Shown here: in pieces, positions 7,661 through 15,301 of the stretch
Layout of the letters: each line of letters begins with the position of its first letter
Position numbering within the stretch: the stretch's first letter is position 1
NCBI GenBank assembly: GCA_018388625.1
Contig: CP074402.1
Location: 3,596,001 to 3,660,000 of the forward strand
Direction of reading: 5' to 3'
DNA from: Nocardiopsis eucommiae
Lineage (GTDB): Bacteria; Actinomycetota; Actinomycetes; Streptosporangiales; Streptosporangiaceae
Length of the DNA: 64,000 nt
Translations under genes and position numbers: made by a program
The notes under the pieces: generated by a model
Told to the model about the DNA's origin: nothing
Database searches by the model: none
What the model saw: the letters and a program-made list of their open reading frames with translations, nothing else

Positions 7661-7705
7661 GATGGGCCTTTCTGGTGGTGGTCCGGGGGCTTCCCTCCCC
7701 GTTCC

Positions 7706-7741
7706 TGTATATACAGGTTACCATAGAAACCTGTATATACG
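7706..7741. promoter_or_regulatory. 36-bp palindromic operator, second copy
   Basis: TGTATATACAGGTT and AACCTGTATATACG flank ACCATAGA. Relative to the copy at 5854 the inner pair changed from A/T to G/C on both sides, keeping the dyad; the outermost base alone is mismatched. Minus-strand centre TATGGT could be the -10 of 7424-7660. Confidence 0.7.
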
Positions 7742-7761
7742 AACTCGGTGTGGCATGATGC

Positions 7762-7771
7762 TGTATATACA
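7762..7771 (+). promoter_or_regulatory. Single TGTATATACA site before 7795
   Basis: A third perfect TGTATATACA, 23 bases before the ATG at 7795 and upstream of AGGAGG. It suggests that the gene is under the same regulator as the two leftward operons, or encodes it. Confidence 0.55.
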
Positions 7772-7794
7772 GACACCACCCCAGGAGGCCCCAC

Positions 7795-8138
7795 ATGCCC
7801 GCAGGCAAGAGCAAACCCCGCCCCGTCCGATGGGCCAGCGAAGAGTTCCTGACCGCCCTCGACGCCGTATACAAACGCCGAGGCACCACCCTCGGCGCCG
7901 CCATGAACGAACACGGCCTGGCCGACATAGAGCGCTACGGCACCCCCGAAGAAATCTCCCTCGCCCGTGAACACATGGCAGCCCGCGGCAGCGACACCGG
8001 CCGACCCGCCAACCAGCCGCCGGCCCCCGCCGCCCCCTCCCCGCCGAGGAGCTGAAGCAGTGGGCGGACCGCCGCAACGAAGGGCTCATCACCGACGAAC
8101 AGTTCGAGGCGAAGCGGGTCCAGCTGCTCGGGCTGTGA
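7795..8138 (+). CDS. Possible regulator with C-terminal SHOCT domain, one frame break
   Basis: ATG at 7795 follows AGGAGG. The first frame gives 86 residues (VRWASEEFLTALDAVYKRRG, then a Pro-rich tail). One base out of frame from about 8043, PAEELKQWADRRNEGLI and TDEQFEAKRVQLLGL follow, a typical SHOCT domain. SHOCT domains normally follow such Pro-rich linkers, so the two parts are one gene of about 113 residues, either with an under-called base in the C runs at 8024-8040 or a -1 frameshift. No start codon exists for SHOCT alone. A TGTATATACA site lies just upstream. No clear DNA-binding fold is visible, so a repressor role is inference. Confidence 0.65.
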
Positions 8139-8186
8139 TTCGCGGTTCCACCACGGTGCGTGACCGGCCGTCAGTACGCTCGCCGC

Positions 8187-8594
8187 ATGGACACGAACTC
8201 CACTTCCCCCGAAGACCGTCAGATGGCGTTCCTCGGCATGGGCTTCTTTCTGGTCATGAACATCGGCTGCCTCATTGAGGCGACCATCGGACTTACGCCC
8301 AAGACCGGCGCGATACTGGGGATCGCGTTCGCGGCTCTGTTGCTCTACGCTGCGGTTCTTGCCCAGGACCGTAGGGACCGTGAGGCGGATGAACGGAATC
8401 TGGCTGTTCAGGAAGCGGAGTTTGCTGCTGAACGGGATTGGATCGCACAGATGAGCGACCTGTTCGGGAACCAGACCGTCAACAACACGATCAACGGTTC
8501 CCCCGAGGGGCCGGTGGTGATGGGCCGCGACTTCGGTGACGTTCACCTTCACGACCCCAACGAGAACGACGCCCCGGGCTCACGGTCCCGCTGA
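8187..8594 (+). CDS. Two-helix membrane protein with C-terminal RHIM/BASS-like motif
   Basis: 135 residues. Two hydrophobic segments at about 13-35 (MAFLGMGFFLVMNIGCLI...) and 41-59 (GAILGIAFAALLLYAAVLA) form a hairpin. A charged coiled coil (about 60-90, DRRDREADERNLAVQEAEF) follows, then the C-terminal motif NNTINGSPEGPVVMGRDFG-DVHLH at 99-122. Its NT..GSPE and GDVH elements match residues 11-32 of the host NLR-like protein at 52917 without gaps. TACGCT ends six bases before the ATG, suggesting a leaderless transcript. It runs against the lytic operon, as lysogeny genes do. It could be an effector that permeabilises membranes, or a decoy. A GTG at 8160 would add nine residues. Confidence 0.75.
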   Translation: MDTNSTSPEDRQMAFLGMGFFLVMNIGCLIEATIGLTPKTGAILGIAFAALLLYAAVLAQDRRDREADERNLAVQEAEFAAERDWIAQMSDLFGNQTVNNTINGSPEGPVVMGRDFGDVHLHDPNENDAPGSRSR

Positions 8595-8896
8595 CCGTCC
8601 GGGTCCGGTTTCGGATCATCGGGGCGGATCGCGAGGATGCTCTCCTGCGTGCCCGCGTGAACCCGACGTGTGGGCGGCAGCCCGGCGGACCTCCCGGCCC
8701 ACAACGCCCGGACCGCGCGCCGGTCCACACCGGAGCGGCGGGCGATGGAGCGGGACCCCCACCCGGCCGCGAGTAGGCGAGCCACGTGTTCGCGGGTTCG
8801 GGCCGCGTCCACCAGTTCCGGTTCCGGGGCAGCGAGCCCGAGCACGGCCATGAGGTCCGGGTTGGTGGCGGCGGGGCGCCGGTTCCGTCGGGTCAC
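8549..8896 (-). CDS. Helix-turn-helix phage protein
   Basis: 115 residues. The core HVARLLAAGWGSRSIARRSG followed by VDRRAVRALWAGRS is an HTH closely resembling the second HTH of 12562-13308 (LAALGWSSADIADASG), so the two are paralogues. GTG at 8896 overlaps the upstream TGA. Its last 15 codons overlap the convergent membrane-protein gene. Probably a DNA-binding protein; target unknown. Confidence 0.7.
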   Translation of the reverse strand: MTRRNRRPAATNPDLMAVLGLAAPEPELVDAARTREHVARLLAAGWGSRSIARRSGVDRRAVRALWAGRSAGLPPTRRVHAGTQESILAIRPDDPKPDPDGQRDREPGASFSLGS

Positions 8897-9537
8897 CGCG
8901 CACCGGCCGGGTGCCAGGTGCCGTTGTGGTCCTGGTGGTACGTGCCTGGTGCGGTGGTACCGGCGGACAGGATCACGGCCAGGGCGGTACCGGTCTCGTC
9001 GTGTAGGGCCCTCGCGTCGTCCCGCATCCGGGGGTTCTCATCCGCGTCCCCGTACCAGCCGAGGAGGTCCGCCACATCCGCCGGTACGTCACTACTCCCG
9101 TAGGGGCGTTTCGCGTCGGGGTCGTGGTCGTCCTTGAGCTGGAGGAGAGTGACATGTTCGACCTTGAGAATGAACGTCGCTGCCGGAGGTTCGGGCTCGG
9201 CGTCGGGGAACAGCGGCAGGTCGCGGATGTCGTCCGCGAGGAGGTGACCCCACACTCGGCCTTCGGCGGCGAGCTGGGCGGCCCGCTCGCGCATGGACGT
9301 GAGGAGTCCCCGCAACTCGGCATCGGAGATCACCCGGTCCCCGGCGGCCTGCCCAGCGACCAGGGCCGCCTTCGCGAACTTCGCGGCCTCCTCCCCCTGT
9401 GGGGTGTCCGCGCCGGTGCTGCCGATGCCATCGCGGAAGACGTAGACGAGTTCACGGTCCACGTTCAGGCGGGCGCCCTCGGCGTCCACGTAGGTGTACG
9501 GGAGCGCGGCGGGCCCCGGCTGGTCGTGGGGGCTCAC
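8893..9537 (-). CDS. Phage protein of unknown function
   Basis: 214 residues, acidic. Segments include YVDAEGARLNVDRELVYVF, a helical stretch (LRGLLTSMRERAAQLAAEGR) and TFILKVEHVTLLQLKDDHD. GTG at 9537 and its stop both overlap neighbours by GTGA. No family recognised. Confidence 0.7.
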   Translation of the reverse strand: MSPHDQPGPAALPYTYVDAEGARLNVDRELVYVFRDGIGSTGADTPQGEEAAKFAKAALVAGQAAGDRVISDAELRGLLTSMRERAAQLAAEGRVWGHLLADDIRDLPLFPDAEPEPPAATFILKVEHVTLLQLKDDHDPDAKRPYGSSDVPADVADLLGWYGDADENPRMRDDARALHDETGTALAVILSAGTTAPGTYHQDHNGTWHPAGAR

Positions 9538-9854
9538 TGGGCCACCGCCTCGGGGATCAGACCAGCCGCCTCGGCCTCCGCGAGCACCTGCGCGTTGGCG
9601 GCCTCCTGCGCGGCAGACCGGATGACCTGGACACGGCGCACCCGGGCCTTGCGTACCGGCTTGCCCCAGGTCGGGGACACGTCGGTCCCGTAGGCGGTGA
9701 CCTCGAATTCCACGAGTTCCCCGGACGGGGTGAACCTGGTGACTCGCCCCTGCACAAGGCCGGGCGTGCCGGTGAGGCCCTTGTCGGTGGTGACGATGGT
9801 GTCGCCCGGGTGGATGGGGTGGCCGAACGCATCGGTCGGGGTGGGGTGGGTCAT
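9534..9854 (-). CDS. Phage protein with KOW/SH3-like start
   Basis: 106 residues beginning MTHPTPTDAFGHPIHPGDTI, then GLVQGRVTRFTPSGELVEFEV, which looks like a small beta-barrel, followed by an Ala-rich helix. GGAA precedes the ATG. Function unknown. Confidence 0.65.
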   Translation of the reverse strand: MTHPTPTDAFGHPIHPGDTIVTTDKGLTGTPGLVQGRVTRFTPSGELVEFEVTAYGTDVSPTWGKPVRKARVRRVQVIRSAAQEAANAQVLAEAEAAGLIPEAVAQ

Positions 9855-9897
9855 GGTGGGGTTCCGTTTCTGGGGTGAGTGGGGCCGCCCCGGGTGT

Positions 9898-9923
9898 GGG
9901 CCGCCCCGGGTGTGGGGCGGCCC
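9898..9923 (-). other. Intergenic stem-loop
   Basis: 10-bp stem GGGCCGCCCC/GGGGCGGCCC, six-base loop, between 9927-10243 and 9534-9854. Confidence 0.6.
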
Positions 9924-9926
9924 GGG

Positions 9927-10243
9927 TTACGCGGCGGGCTGGGTTTCGCGGGCCGCCCTCTCTCGGGCGCGGCGGGCACGGTCACGCTCCAGCTGCTGGT
10001 CCGCGAGCGCGCGAGCGCAGGGCGGGCACGGCTTCTCACCCGCCTTGTAGTGGCGACGGCCAGCGGCCGGAGTGCCGCACTGAGGTACCGGCCGGTCTCT
10101 CCTCGCGGGCGCCCCCGGGGTGCGTTTGGCCGTGTTCACGCAGTCCCGGCAGTCGGCCCGGCGCCCCCACACGCCGCTGCGGTGGTACTCGTCCAGGGGA
10201 GGGTGCGGCCACACTTCCGGCATGGTTTCGTCGTGGCGGTCAT
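9927..10243 (-). CDS. Zinc-finger phage protein, one frame break
   Basis: ATG at 10243 (GGAAGGA upstream) gives MTATTKPCRKCGRTL. After one added base in the CCCC run near 10195 it continues PLDEYHRSGVWGRRADCRDC. A second Cys group (QCGTPAAG then GEKPCPPCARA) and an Arg-rich helix end the protein. CxxC-x(n)-CxxC fingers followed by CGTxxGYRRH-type repeats are frequent in actinophages. About 105 residues after repair. Likely nucleic-acid binding. Confidence 0.65.
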
Positions 10244-10269
10244 CGCATGGGTCCTTCCAAGGGGGTGGG

Positions 10270-10309
10270 GCCTGCCGTGGCCGGGCAGGCGGTCACGGCC
10301 ACGGCAGGC
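10270..10309 (-). other. Intergenic stem-loop
   Basis: 14-bp perfect stem GCCTGCCGTGGCCG/CGGCCACGGCAGGC with a 12-base loop after the stop of 10321-10839. No U-tract. Confidence 0.6.
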
Positions 10310-10320
10310 GGAACAGGGGG

Positions 10321-10839
10321 TCAGGTGCGGTCGGCGCGCTGCGCGGCCTGGTGGGCGTTGATCAGGTCGATCGCGTCGGGCTGCTCCCACCACGCGTCGA
10401 TCGCGTCCTCGTGGTGGGCGACGAGCTTCTTGAGCCGGTCCATGGGGGCGTGGCTGATCGCGGCGGACAGCGCCTCGTCCTCGAACCTGGGCGGGTACTC
10501 GTCGGCGGCATAGCCGAACCCTTCGTTGCGGCACTTGCCGTCGAACGCGACCAGTTCCATCCAGTCGTGGTCGGACAGGTGGTGGTCGGTGGCGTCGAAC
10601 GGGGGCGCCCACCCGGCGGCCGACAGCCCAGTGCGGATCTCGTCGGTGACCAACAGGGCGAGGTTGTTGCGCTGGTGGAATTGGCCCGTGGTGCAGGTGA
10701 GGAGGTCCCCCACCTCCTGGGCATCGGTCCCGGCCCCGGTGCGGATGCTGGCGTGACCGTCTTTGCCGAGCAGGATCATCGCGGCGTAGTCGTCGGGTCC
10801 GACGACCTTGACGTCGAACTCGGGGGTGGGGATGCTCAT
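10321..10839 (-). CDS. Phage protein of unknown function
   Basis: 172 residues; ATG at 10839 with GGAG. Acidic, with FDVKVVGPDDYAAMILLGKD, QFHQRNNLALLVTDEIRTGL and a helical C-terminus (APMDRLKKLVAHHEDAIDAW). Not recognised. Confidence 0.7.
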   Translation of the reverse strand: MSIPTPEFDVKVVGPDDYAAMILLGKDGHASIRTGAGTDAQEVGDLLTCTTGQFHQRNNLALLVTDEIRTGLSAAGWAPPFDATDHHLSDHDWMELVAFDGKCRNEGFGYAADEYPPRFEDEALSAAISHAPMDRLKKLVAHHEDAIDAWWEQPDAIDLINAHQAAQRADRT

Positions 10840-10913
10840 GCGGTGTCTCCGAGGTTCCTGGTGGGTGTGAGGGGCCGACCGTGCGGGCGGGCACAGGCGA
10901 CCCGAAGGGGTCG

Positions 10914-11423
10914 TCAGTTGACGCGAAACCCGCCGTGCTCAGCGGCCTTCTCCAGGTACTCCACCCACCGACCCCAGTACTCGCGCTCGGGTCCCACGTT
11001 CGCGTCGAGCTGGGTGGGGGTGGCCGCGCGGGCAGCCTGAGCGGCGGCCTTGCACTCCTCAGGGGTGACGAGCCAGCCGTCGTTGGTGGAGAACTTGAAC
11101 GAAGGGATGCCGGGGGTGTCGCCGGGGTGCTGGGACAGGTGGGTCTCCAGCCGGGTGGCGAAGTCGCGGGCGGCCTCAGCCTGCTCCTCGGTGAGCTTCG
11201 GAGTGTCGGCGTCGGGGTCTGGGGCCGCTTCGTCTCCGACCGTCCACACGTGTTCCCACGTGGTGCCGTGCTCGTGCGCCTGCGGGAAACTCCCGGGTTC
11301 GGCGGGGTAGAGCATCCCGAGACGGTGCATGGACTCGGAGTAGCGGGCCATACCGAAGATGTTCAGGCGGAAGTACGGGTCTTCGTGCTGGGAGGCGTTT
11401 TCCCAGGTCATGTCGTAGCCCAC
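10914..11423 (-). CDS. Phage protein of unknown function
   Basis: 169 residues starting MGYDMTWENASQHEDPYFRL, a start seen in many actinophage proteins of unknown role. Contains RYSESMHRLGMLYPAEPG, FKFSTNDGWLVTPEECKAAA and WVEYLEKAAEHGGFRVN. GTG at 11423 is preceded by GAAAGGA. Confidence 0.7.
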   Translation of the reverse strand: MGYDMTWENASQHEDPYFRLNIFGMARYSESMHRLGMLYPAEPGSFPQAHEHGTTWEHVWTVGDEAAPDPDADTPKLTEEQAEAARDFATRLETHLSQHPGDTPGIPSFKFSTNDGWLVTPEECKAAAQAARAATPTQLDANVGPEREYWGRWVEYLEKAAEHGGFRVN

Positions 11424-11454
11424 GGTGGGGGTGTCCTTTCGAGGGCGGGGGTGT

Positions 11455-11488
11455 GGGGCCGACCCCCGAGCGGGTGGGGGTCGGCCCC
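11455..11488 (-). other. Intergenic stem-loop
   Basis: 13-bp perfect stem GGGGCCGACCCCC/GGGGGTCGGCCCC, eight-base loop, immediately after the SSB stop codon. Confidence 0.6.
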
Positions 11489-11500
11489 GGGCGGGACGGT

Positions 11501-12018
11501 CTAGAACGGGGGCGAGTCAGAGGTGGCACCGCCACCGAACCCGCCACCCCCGCCGCCGGTCGCCCACTGGTCCTGGGCCGGGGCTCCGCCCTGGTGTCCG
11601 CCGGACTGCTGCCCGTACCCGCCGCCCTGACGCTGCTGCTGGCCGCCGCCGTTCTGGCGCTGCGTCTTCGTCACCTTCGCGGTCGCGTTCCGCAGCGACG
11701 GGCCGATCTCCTCGACGTCGATCTCGAAGACCGTGCGCTTCTGCCCGTCCTTCTCGTACTCGCGCTGCTTGAGACGACCGACGACGATGACGCGCATACC
11801 GCTGGTCAGGGACTCGGCGGCGTTCTCCGCGTAGTCGCGCCACACCGCTCCGGACAGGAACATGGATTCTCCGTCCTTCCACTCCCCGCCTGACGGTCGA
11901 AGGTGCGCGGGGTGGACGCGACGCGGAAGTTCGTGACCGCGTGCCCTCCGGGAGTGAAGCGGAGTTCGGGGTCCGCTACGAGGTTGCCGACGAGCGTGAT
12001 CTGGGTTTCGCCTGCCAC
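11501..12018 (-). CDS. ssb: Single-stranded DNA-binding protein, one frame break
   Basis: The first frame gives [20 protein letters not shown] and [17 protein letters not shown]; the next gives [38 protein letters not shown] and [20 protein letters not shown]. Together they form a complete SSB OB-fold. One added G in the run near 11893 joins them (about 172 residues). The tail is Gly/Gln-rich and ends SDSPPF, close to the acidic tip that docks replication partners. First gene after operator copy 2. Since SSB is essential for phage replication, the break is probably a sequencing error. Confidence 0.9.
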
Positions 12019-12108
12019 AGGGGGAGCCTTCTCTTCTCATGGGTGCCTGGTATCGCGTTCGCGCAGGTCACCCCCTGATGTGGGGAAGTTCTCTTCCCCC
12101 TTGGGATA

Positions 12109-12137
12109 CCCCAATATTACCACAATTGTGTGCAATT
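12109..12137 (-). promoter_or_regulatory. Operator/promoter motif, copy 2
   Basis: CCCCAATATTACCACAATTG then TGTGCAATT, differing from copy 1 by few bases. On the minus strand GGTAATATTG provides a good -10 (TAATAT), about 100 bases before the SSB start. This would be the promoter of the ssb and downstream genes. Confidence 0.65.
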
Positions 12138-12187
12138 GAGGGTCGAGAGACATGAGTGTGCGCCTGAACTCTTCACAAACCCGGGGG

Positions 12188-12562
12188 TCAGGCCGCGTTG
12201 ACCTGCGCCTCCCACTCCCCCGCGTGCCCCAACCGCACCCAGACGGCCCCGACGTACAGCACCGGCACCTCGGCAGGGTCCGCCCACTGCCCGAGCCGGA
12301 ACCCGCGCCTGGCGGCCTCGGCGGGGTGGGTCTCAATCTCGCCGTGACAACCCGTCGTCGCGGAACCATGCACCAACACCAGGTTCGCCGGACTGTTCGC
12401 GTCCGCCCTCCGGGTGCCGCCCATCCCCCGCGCACGCCGATGCTGCAAGCTGTGGTCGCCCTCCCACACCGGGCCGCCGCACCACGCGCACGCCCCACCG
12501 TCCCGCTCCCACACCAGCCGCCGCGTCGCCGCGTCCGGGCCCGTCATCCTCCGCCGCCCCAT
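12188..12562 (-). CDS. HNH endonuclease family protein
   Basis: 124 residues. RRLVWERDGGACAWCGGP and GDHSLQHRRARGMGG, then NLVLVHG and GCHGEIETHP, correspond to the beta-beta-alpha metal fold of HNH nucleases (zinc CxxC, catalytic His in LQHR, HNH-like terminal His). Short HNH proteins in phages often act with packaging or recombination. Start ATG at 12562 (TGATG with the upstream gene, GGAGG seven bases away) is preferred over the GTG at 12565. Confidence 0.85.
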   Translation of the reverse strand: MGRRRMTGPDAATRRLVWERDGGACAWCGGPVWEGDHSLQHRRARGMGGTRRADANSPANLVLVHGSATTGCHGEIETHPAEAARRGFRLGQWADPAEVPVLYVGAVWVRLGHAGEWEAQVNAA

Positions 12563-13308
12563 CACGCCGCCTCCGCCATCTCAACCTCGCTCATCTCGCG
12601 TGCACTGCGCTCATGCAGACGCCGCGCCGCCACCAACGCCACCGGCGACAACTCCCCGCCCTGGACCGCACGCCACCAGCGCTTGCGTTCGCCCCGCCCC
12701 ATCCGGTCCACGAGCCGATTCAGCTCCTCATCCAGTTCTTCGACCGACAGGTCCAGCCACTCCGTCTCCCACCCAGCCGGGGGCGCCCACCCTCGGGCCC
12801 GGGCGTGGTCGCGAACCTGCTTCGCGGTCCTGGACTCCGGCGCCCACCGCCCCGACAGGTCCTCGTAGGCGCCCCGGATCGCTGCGGCGTGGTCGGAGTG
12901 CACGAGCTTGCGTGCGCCGGACATGTACCGGCCGACCGCCGATCGGGAGACCCCTGAGGCATCGGCAATGTCCGCTGAGGACCAGCCCAGGGCGGCCAGG
13001 CAGCGCACACGGTTCGTGGTTCCCCTGACGGCGACCTTGGTGGCGGTCGGGTTCGGGTCATGGGTCACGGCGAGGATCGCGGTCCCGACCCGGCGGCTCA
13101 TCGTCGGACCGGTGCGGTGCAGGGTGGCTTTGACGGTGTTGGGGTGCACCCCAGCGAGGGCGGCGATGCGCACGGCGGAGAGCCCGCGGCCCCGGAGGGA
13201 CTGGATGTGCACGCGGACGGGGGCGGTGTCGATGGTGGGTTTCCACTGCCCGTAGGCGATGAGTCGGGACCGGCGGTTCTGGTAGTCACGTGTGGCCTGA
13301 GAGCTCAC
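12562..13308 (-). CDS. Phage DNA-binding protein with two HTH segments
   Basis: 248 residues; GTG at 13308 with GGAAGGA. First HTH: LRGRGLSAVRIAALAGVHPN. Second: LAALGWSSADIADASGVSRS, followed by VHSDHAAAIRGAYEDL, an arrangement frequent in actinophage HTH proteins. The C-terminal third is helical (LDLSVEELDEELNRLVDRMG). Probably a transcription or replication regulator; the target is unknown. Confidence 0.75.
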   Translation of the reverse strand: MSSQATRDYQNRRSRLIAYGQWKPTIDTAPVRVHIQSLRGRGLSAVRIAALAGVHPNTVKATLHRTGPTMSRRVGTAILAVTHDPNPTATKVAVRGTTNRVRCLAALGWSSADIADASGVSRSAVGRYMSGARKLVHSDHAAAIRGAYEDLSGRWAPESRTAKQVRDHARARGWAPPAGWETEWLDLSVEELDEELNRLVDRMGRGERKRWWRAVQGGELSPVALVAARRLHERSAREMSEVEMAEAA

Positions 13309-13356
13309 GGGAAGTCCTTCCGGGACAAATCGGATTGGGGTACAGGCGTTCGAGGC

Positions 13357-14001
13357 TCAGTGTCCATCTGAGCGGTCCTGGTGGGGGTCCGGGGGCGGGT
13401 TGTCCACCGCGTCCCGCAACACCCGGCCCGACAGCGGCGTCAGCCTTCGCGCGTCCGGGTCAGCTGGCGGCGCCCACCGCTTCCGGGGAGCGTCCGGAAC
13501 CCGGCGACGCGCGGCCTCCTCGGACAGACGACGGACCTCGACCAACGCCGCACGCACCGACGCAGGCGCGTTGCTCGGGGCAGCCCCCGCCTCCACCACA
13601 CGGCCGCCACCGGCAGCCCGAAGCGCTTGGGCCCGGCGGCGCGCGACATCATCGCCAGCCGACAACGCCAACCGGTTCGGCTGCATCGGCGGGCGAGCGG
13701 CAGCCCGGTTCGCCCGGTTCAGCTGGGCCCGGTACCCCGCCTCGTCGTCAGGGTTCGCCGGGGCCGGGGCCACGTACCCGGTGCGCCGCCGCCGCCGGTC
13801 GCGGTGGACCTGGTCGATGATGTTCTTCGGCGCGATGAACTCGTGGGTCTTGCCCAGGACCCGCAACGCCTCCTGAGCCTCGATCAGGTCGATGTCCTCC
13901 AGGAGGACCGCCCACGTGTCCGGGGTGCGCTCGTTGAACCGCTGGACGGGGCACATGTGCGAGACGAGTTCGGCAACGGTGATGGCTTGTTCGGGTGTCA
14001 C
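13357..14001 (-). CDS. Probable replicative helicase loader/inhibitor (G39P-like)
   Basis: 214 residues. GTG at 14001 overlaps the stop of the replication initiator (GTGA). N-terminal TPEQAITVAELVSHMCPVQR and TWAVLLEDIDLIEAQEALRV then HEFIAPKNIIDQVHRDR resemble the helical domain of the G39P/DnaI-type helicase loader family, where a small all-alpha domain binds replicative helicase. The C-terminal half is basic and disordered. Position directly after the initiator, as in phage replication modules, supports the call; it remains a fold-level guess. Confidence 0.6.
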   Translation of the reverse strand: MTPEQAITVAELVSHMCPVQRFNERTPDTWAVLLEDIDLIEAQEALRVLGKTHEFIAPKNIIDQVHRDRRRRRTGYVAPAPANPDDEAGYRAQLNRANRAAARPPMQPNRLALSAGDDVARRRAQALRAAGGGRVVEAGAAPSNAPASVRAALVEVRRLSEEAARRRVPDAPRKRWAPPADPDARRLTPLSGRVLRDAVDNPPPDPHQDRSDGH

Positions 14002-15206
14002 GGGGCCTCCTGGCCGGTGGCGCGCTGGCGGGCTCGGTCGAACACGGTGGTGCCGTCCGCTGAGGGCAGGGCGGCGTTGGTGGGGCGGGCCGGGGCAGCG
14101 GCCTTGCGCCGCTCCTCGGCGGCGCGGTCTCGCAGGGTGAAGAACTTCTCCCGGAGCTTGGGCATCGAGCGGATGTTGGGCCGCCAGAACTCGTTGGTCT
14201 GGACCCAGTCGATAGCGCGAATGATCTGGTCCTCGGTGACCCCGTCGCGGTCCATGAGCAGCCGGGCGGCGTCCCGCCACCGCTTGGTGACGTTCACCCG
14301 GTGCGGGGGTTCCCCGCCTTCGATGACCTGTGCGCGGAGGTGAGCGCAGACGCGTTCGACGTCCTCACGCACCGGCTCGGGTTCCTCGTCGGGCTCGTTG
14401 GCCCCCGGGGCGGGGTTGTCCTCCTGGGGTTCGTGCTCGTCGCCGCTCCTGGGTCCGAGATTCGTCTCGGACGAAGAAGACGAAGTCTTCTTGAAAGAAC
14501 CTTCTGGAGTACCAACCTCAACCCCACCCGCAACCTCAACCACAACCGGGGGTTCCCCGATGGGTTGGGCGGAGGGTTCCGGGGAGGGGTTCACAGACCC
14601 TTCCTGGGAGGGTTCTCCGAAGGGTTCCCGGAACCCTTCCCGGAAGGGTTCCCCGAAGGGTTCGGAGGAGGGTTCTCCAGACCCTCCCTCAGAGGGTTCA
14701 CTCTGCCCTTTTGGGCCCTCGCCGCCCGCCTCCCCCAGGGTCGGCAGAGACGCGATGACCTCGGCCGCGCGCGCCTGCGTCTCGGCCGCCATCTTCCCCG
14801 TCAGCGACCCCCACGGGATGCGCTCCAGCTCGGTGCGAAGCACGCCCTTGAGCCGGTCGGACAGGGTCGCCTCGATGTCATCGAACGACCCCTTGATGAC
14901 GTTGGGCTGCTTCCACAGCTCGTCCACGCGAATGTAGGAGCGCACCAACAACTCCTCGGTGTCCCAGTCCGCGTACACGTACCGGCGAGCCTCCAGCTCG
15001 TTCACGACCGCGGTGACGGACTCGGGGGTGGAGTCGGCGGCGAAGCGGGCCCAACGGCGGGGCTGGAGGGCGATGATCCCGGCGGCGTTGAGGTTGCCCT
15101 GGGACATGAGCATGAGGAACCCGCGTTGCAGCTGCTCGGGGAGGGCGATGAAGTCCTTGTCGGACCAGATCCGGGTGTAGATCTTGGCGTAGCCGGTGCG
15201 GGCCAT
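13998..15206 (-). CDS. Phage replication initiator/replisome organiser
   Basis: 402 residues. The N-terminal 130 look like a winged-helix initiator domain (YAKIYTRIWSDKDFIALPEQ, then WARFAADSTPESVTAVVNEL). The low-complexity centre has [F/S]xE[P/G] tetrapeptide repeats. The C-terminal domain (RVNVTKRWRDAARLLMDRDG, then EDQIIRAIDWVQTNEFWRPN and LREKFFTLRDRAAEE) has the DnaD-like/replisome-organiser pattern. Such proteins bind the phage origin and recruit helicase. As in lambda O, the repeats encoding the linker may themselves be the origin. Confidence 0.75.
   Translation of the reverse strand: MARTGYAKIYTRIWSDKDFIALPEQLQRGFLMLMSQGNLNAAGIIALQPRRWARFAADSTPESVTAVVNELEARRYVYADWDTEELLVRSYIRVDELWKQPNVIKGSFDDIEATLSDRLKGVLRTELERIPWGSLTGKMAAETQARAAEVIASLPTLGEAGGEGPKGQSEPSEGGSGEPSSEPFGEPFREGFREPFGEPSQEGSVNPSPEPSAQPIGEPPVVVEVAGGVEVGTPEGSFKKTSSSSSETNLGPRSGDEHEPQEDNPAPGANEPDEEPEPVREDVERVCAHLRAQVIEGGEPPHRVNVTKRWRDAARLLMDRDGVTEDQIIRAIDWVQTNEFWRPNIRSMPKLREKFFTLRDRAAEERRKAAAPARPTNAALPSADGTTVFDRARQRATGQEAP
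14571..14702. repeat. Eleven-unit 12-bp tandem repeat, candidate phage origin
   Basis: Units follow GRAGGGTTCYCC every 12 bases from 14571 to 14702, for example GAAGGGTTCCCG at 14619, the inverted form GAACCCTTCCCG at 14631, GAAGGGTTCCCC at 14643 and GGAGGGTTCTCC at 14667. The inverted unit makes a perfect dyad with its neighbours. It encodes the tetrapeptide repeat of the initiator linker. Iterons inside the initiator gene mark the origin in lambdoid and several Gram-positive phages. Confidence 0.75.
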
Positions 15207-15301
15207 GGGTGTCCTTGCGTGGTGCGTGGGTGGTACGGGGGTGGTGCCGGGCCGGTACGCGGGTCAGGGCGTACCGAGCGGGGTGGTGCGGCAGTAGTGC
15301 G

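Noticed and set aside
12166..12868. Plus-strand genes opposite the HNH and HTH genes
   Set aside because: Frames are Pro/Arg-rich shadows; the minus-strand proteins carry recognisable motifs and overlapping starts and stops.
14571..14702. CRISPR array
   Set aside because: The 12-bp units are contiguous with no spacers and lie inside a coding gene.
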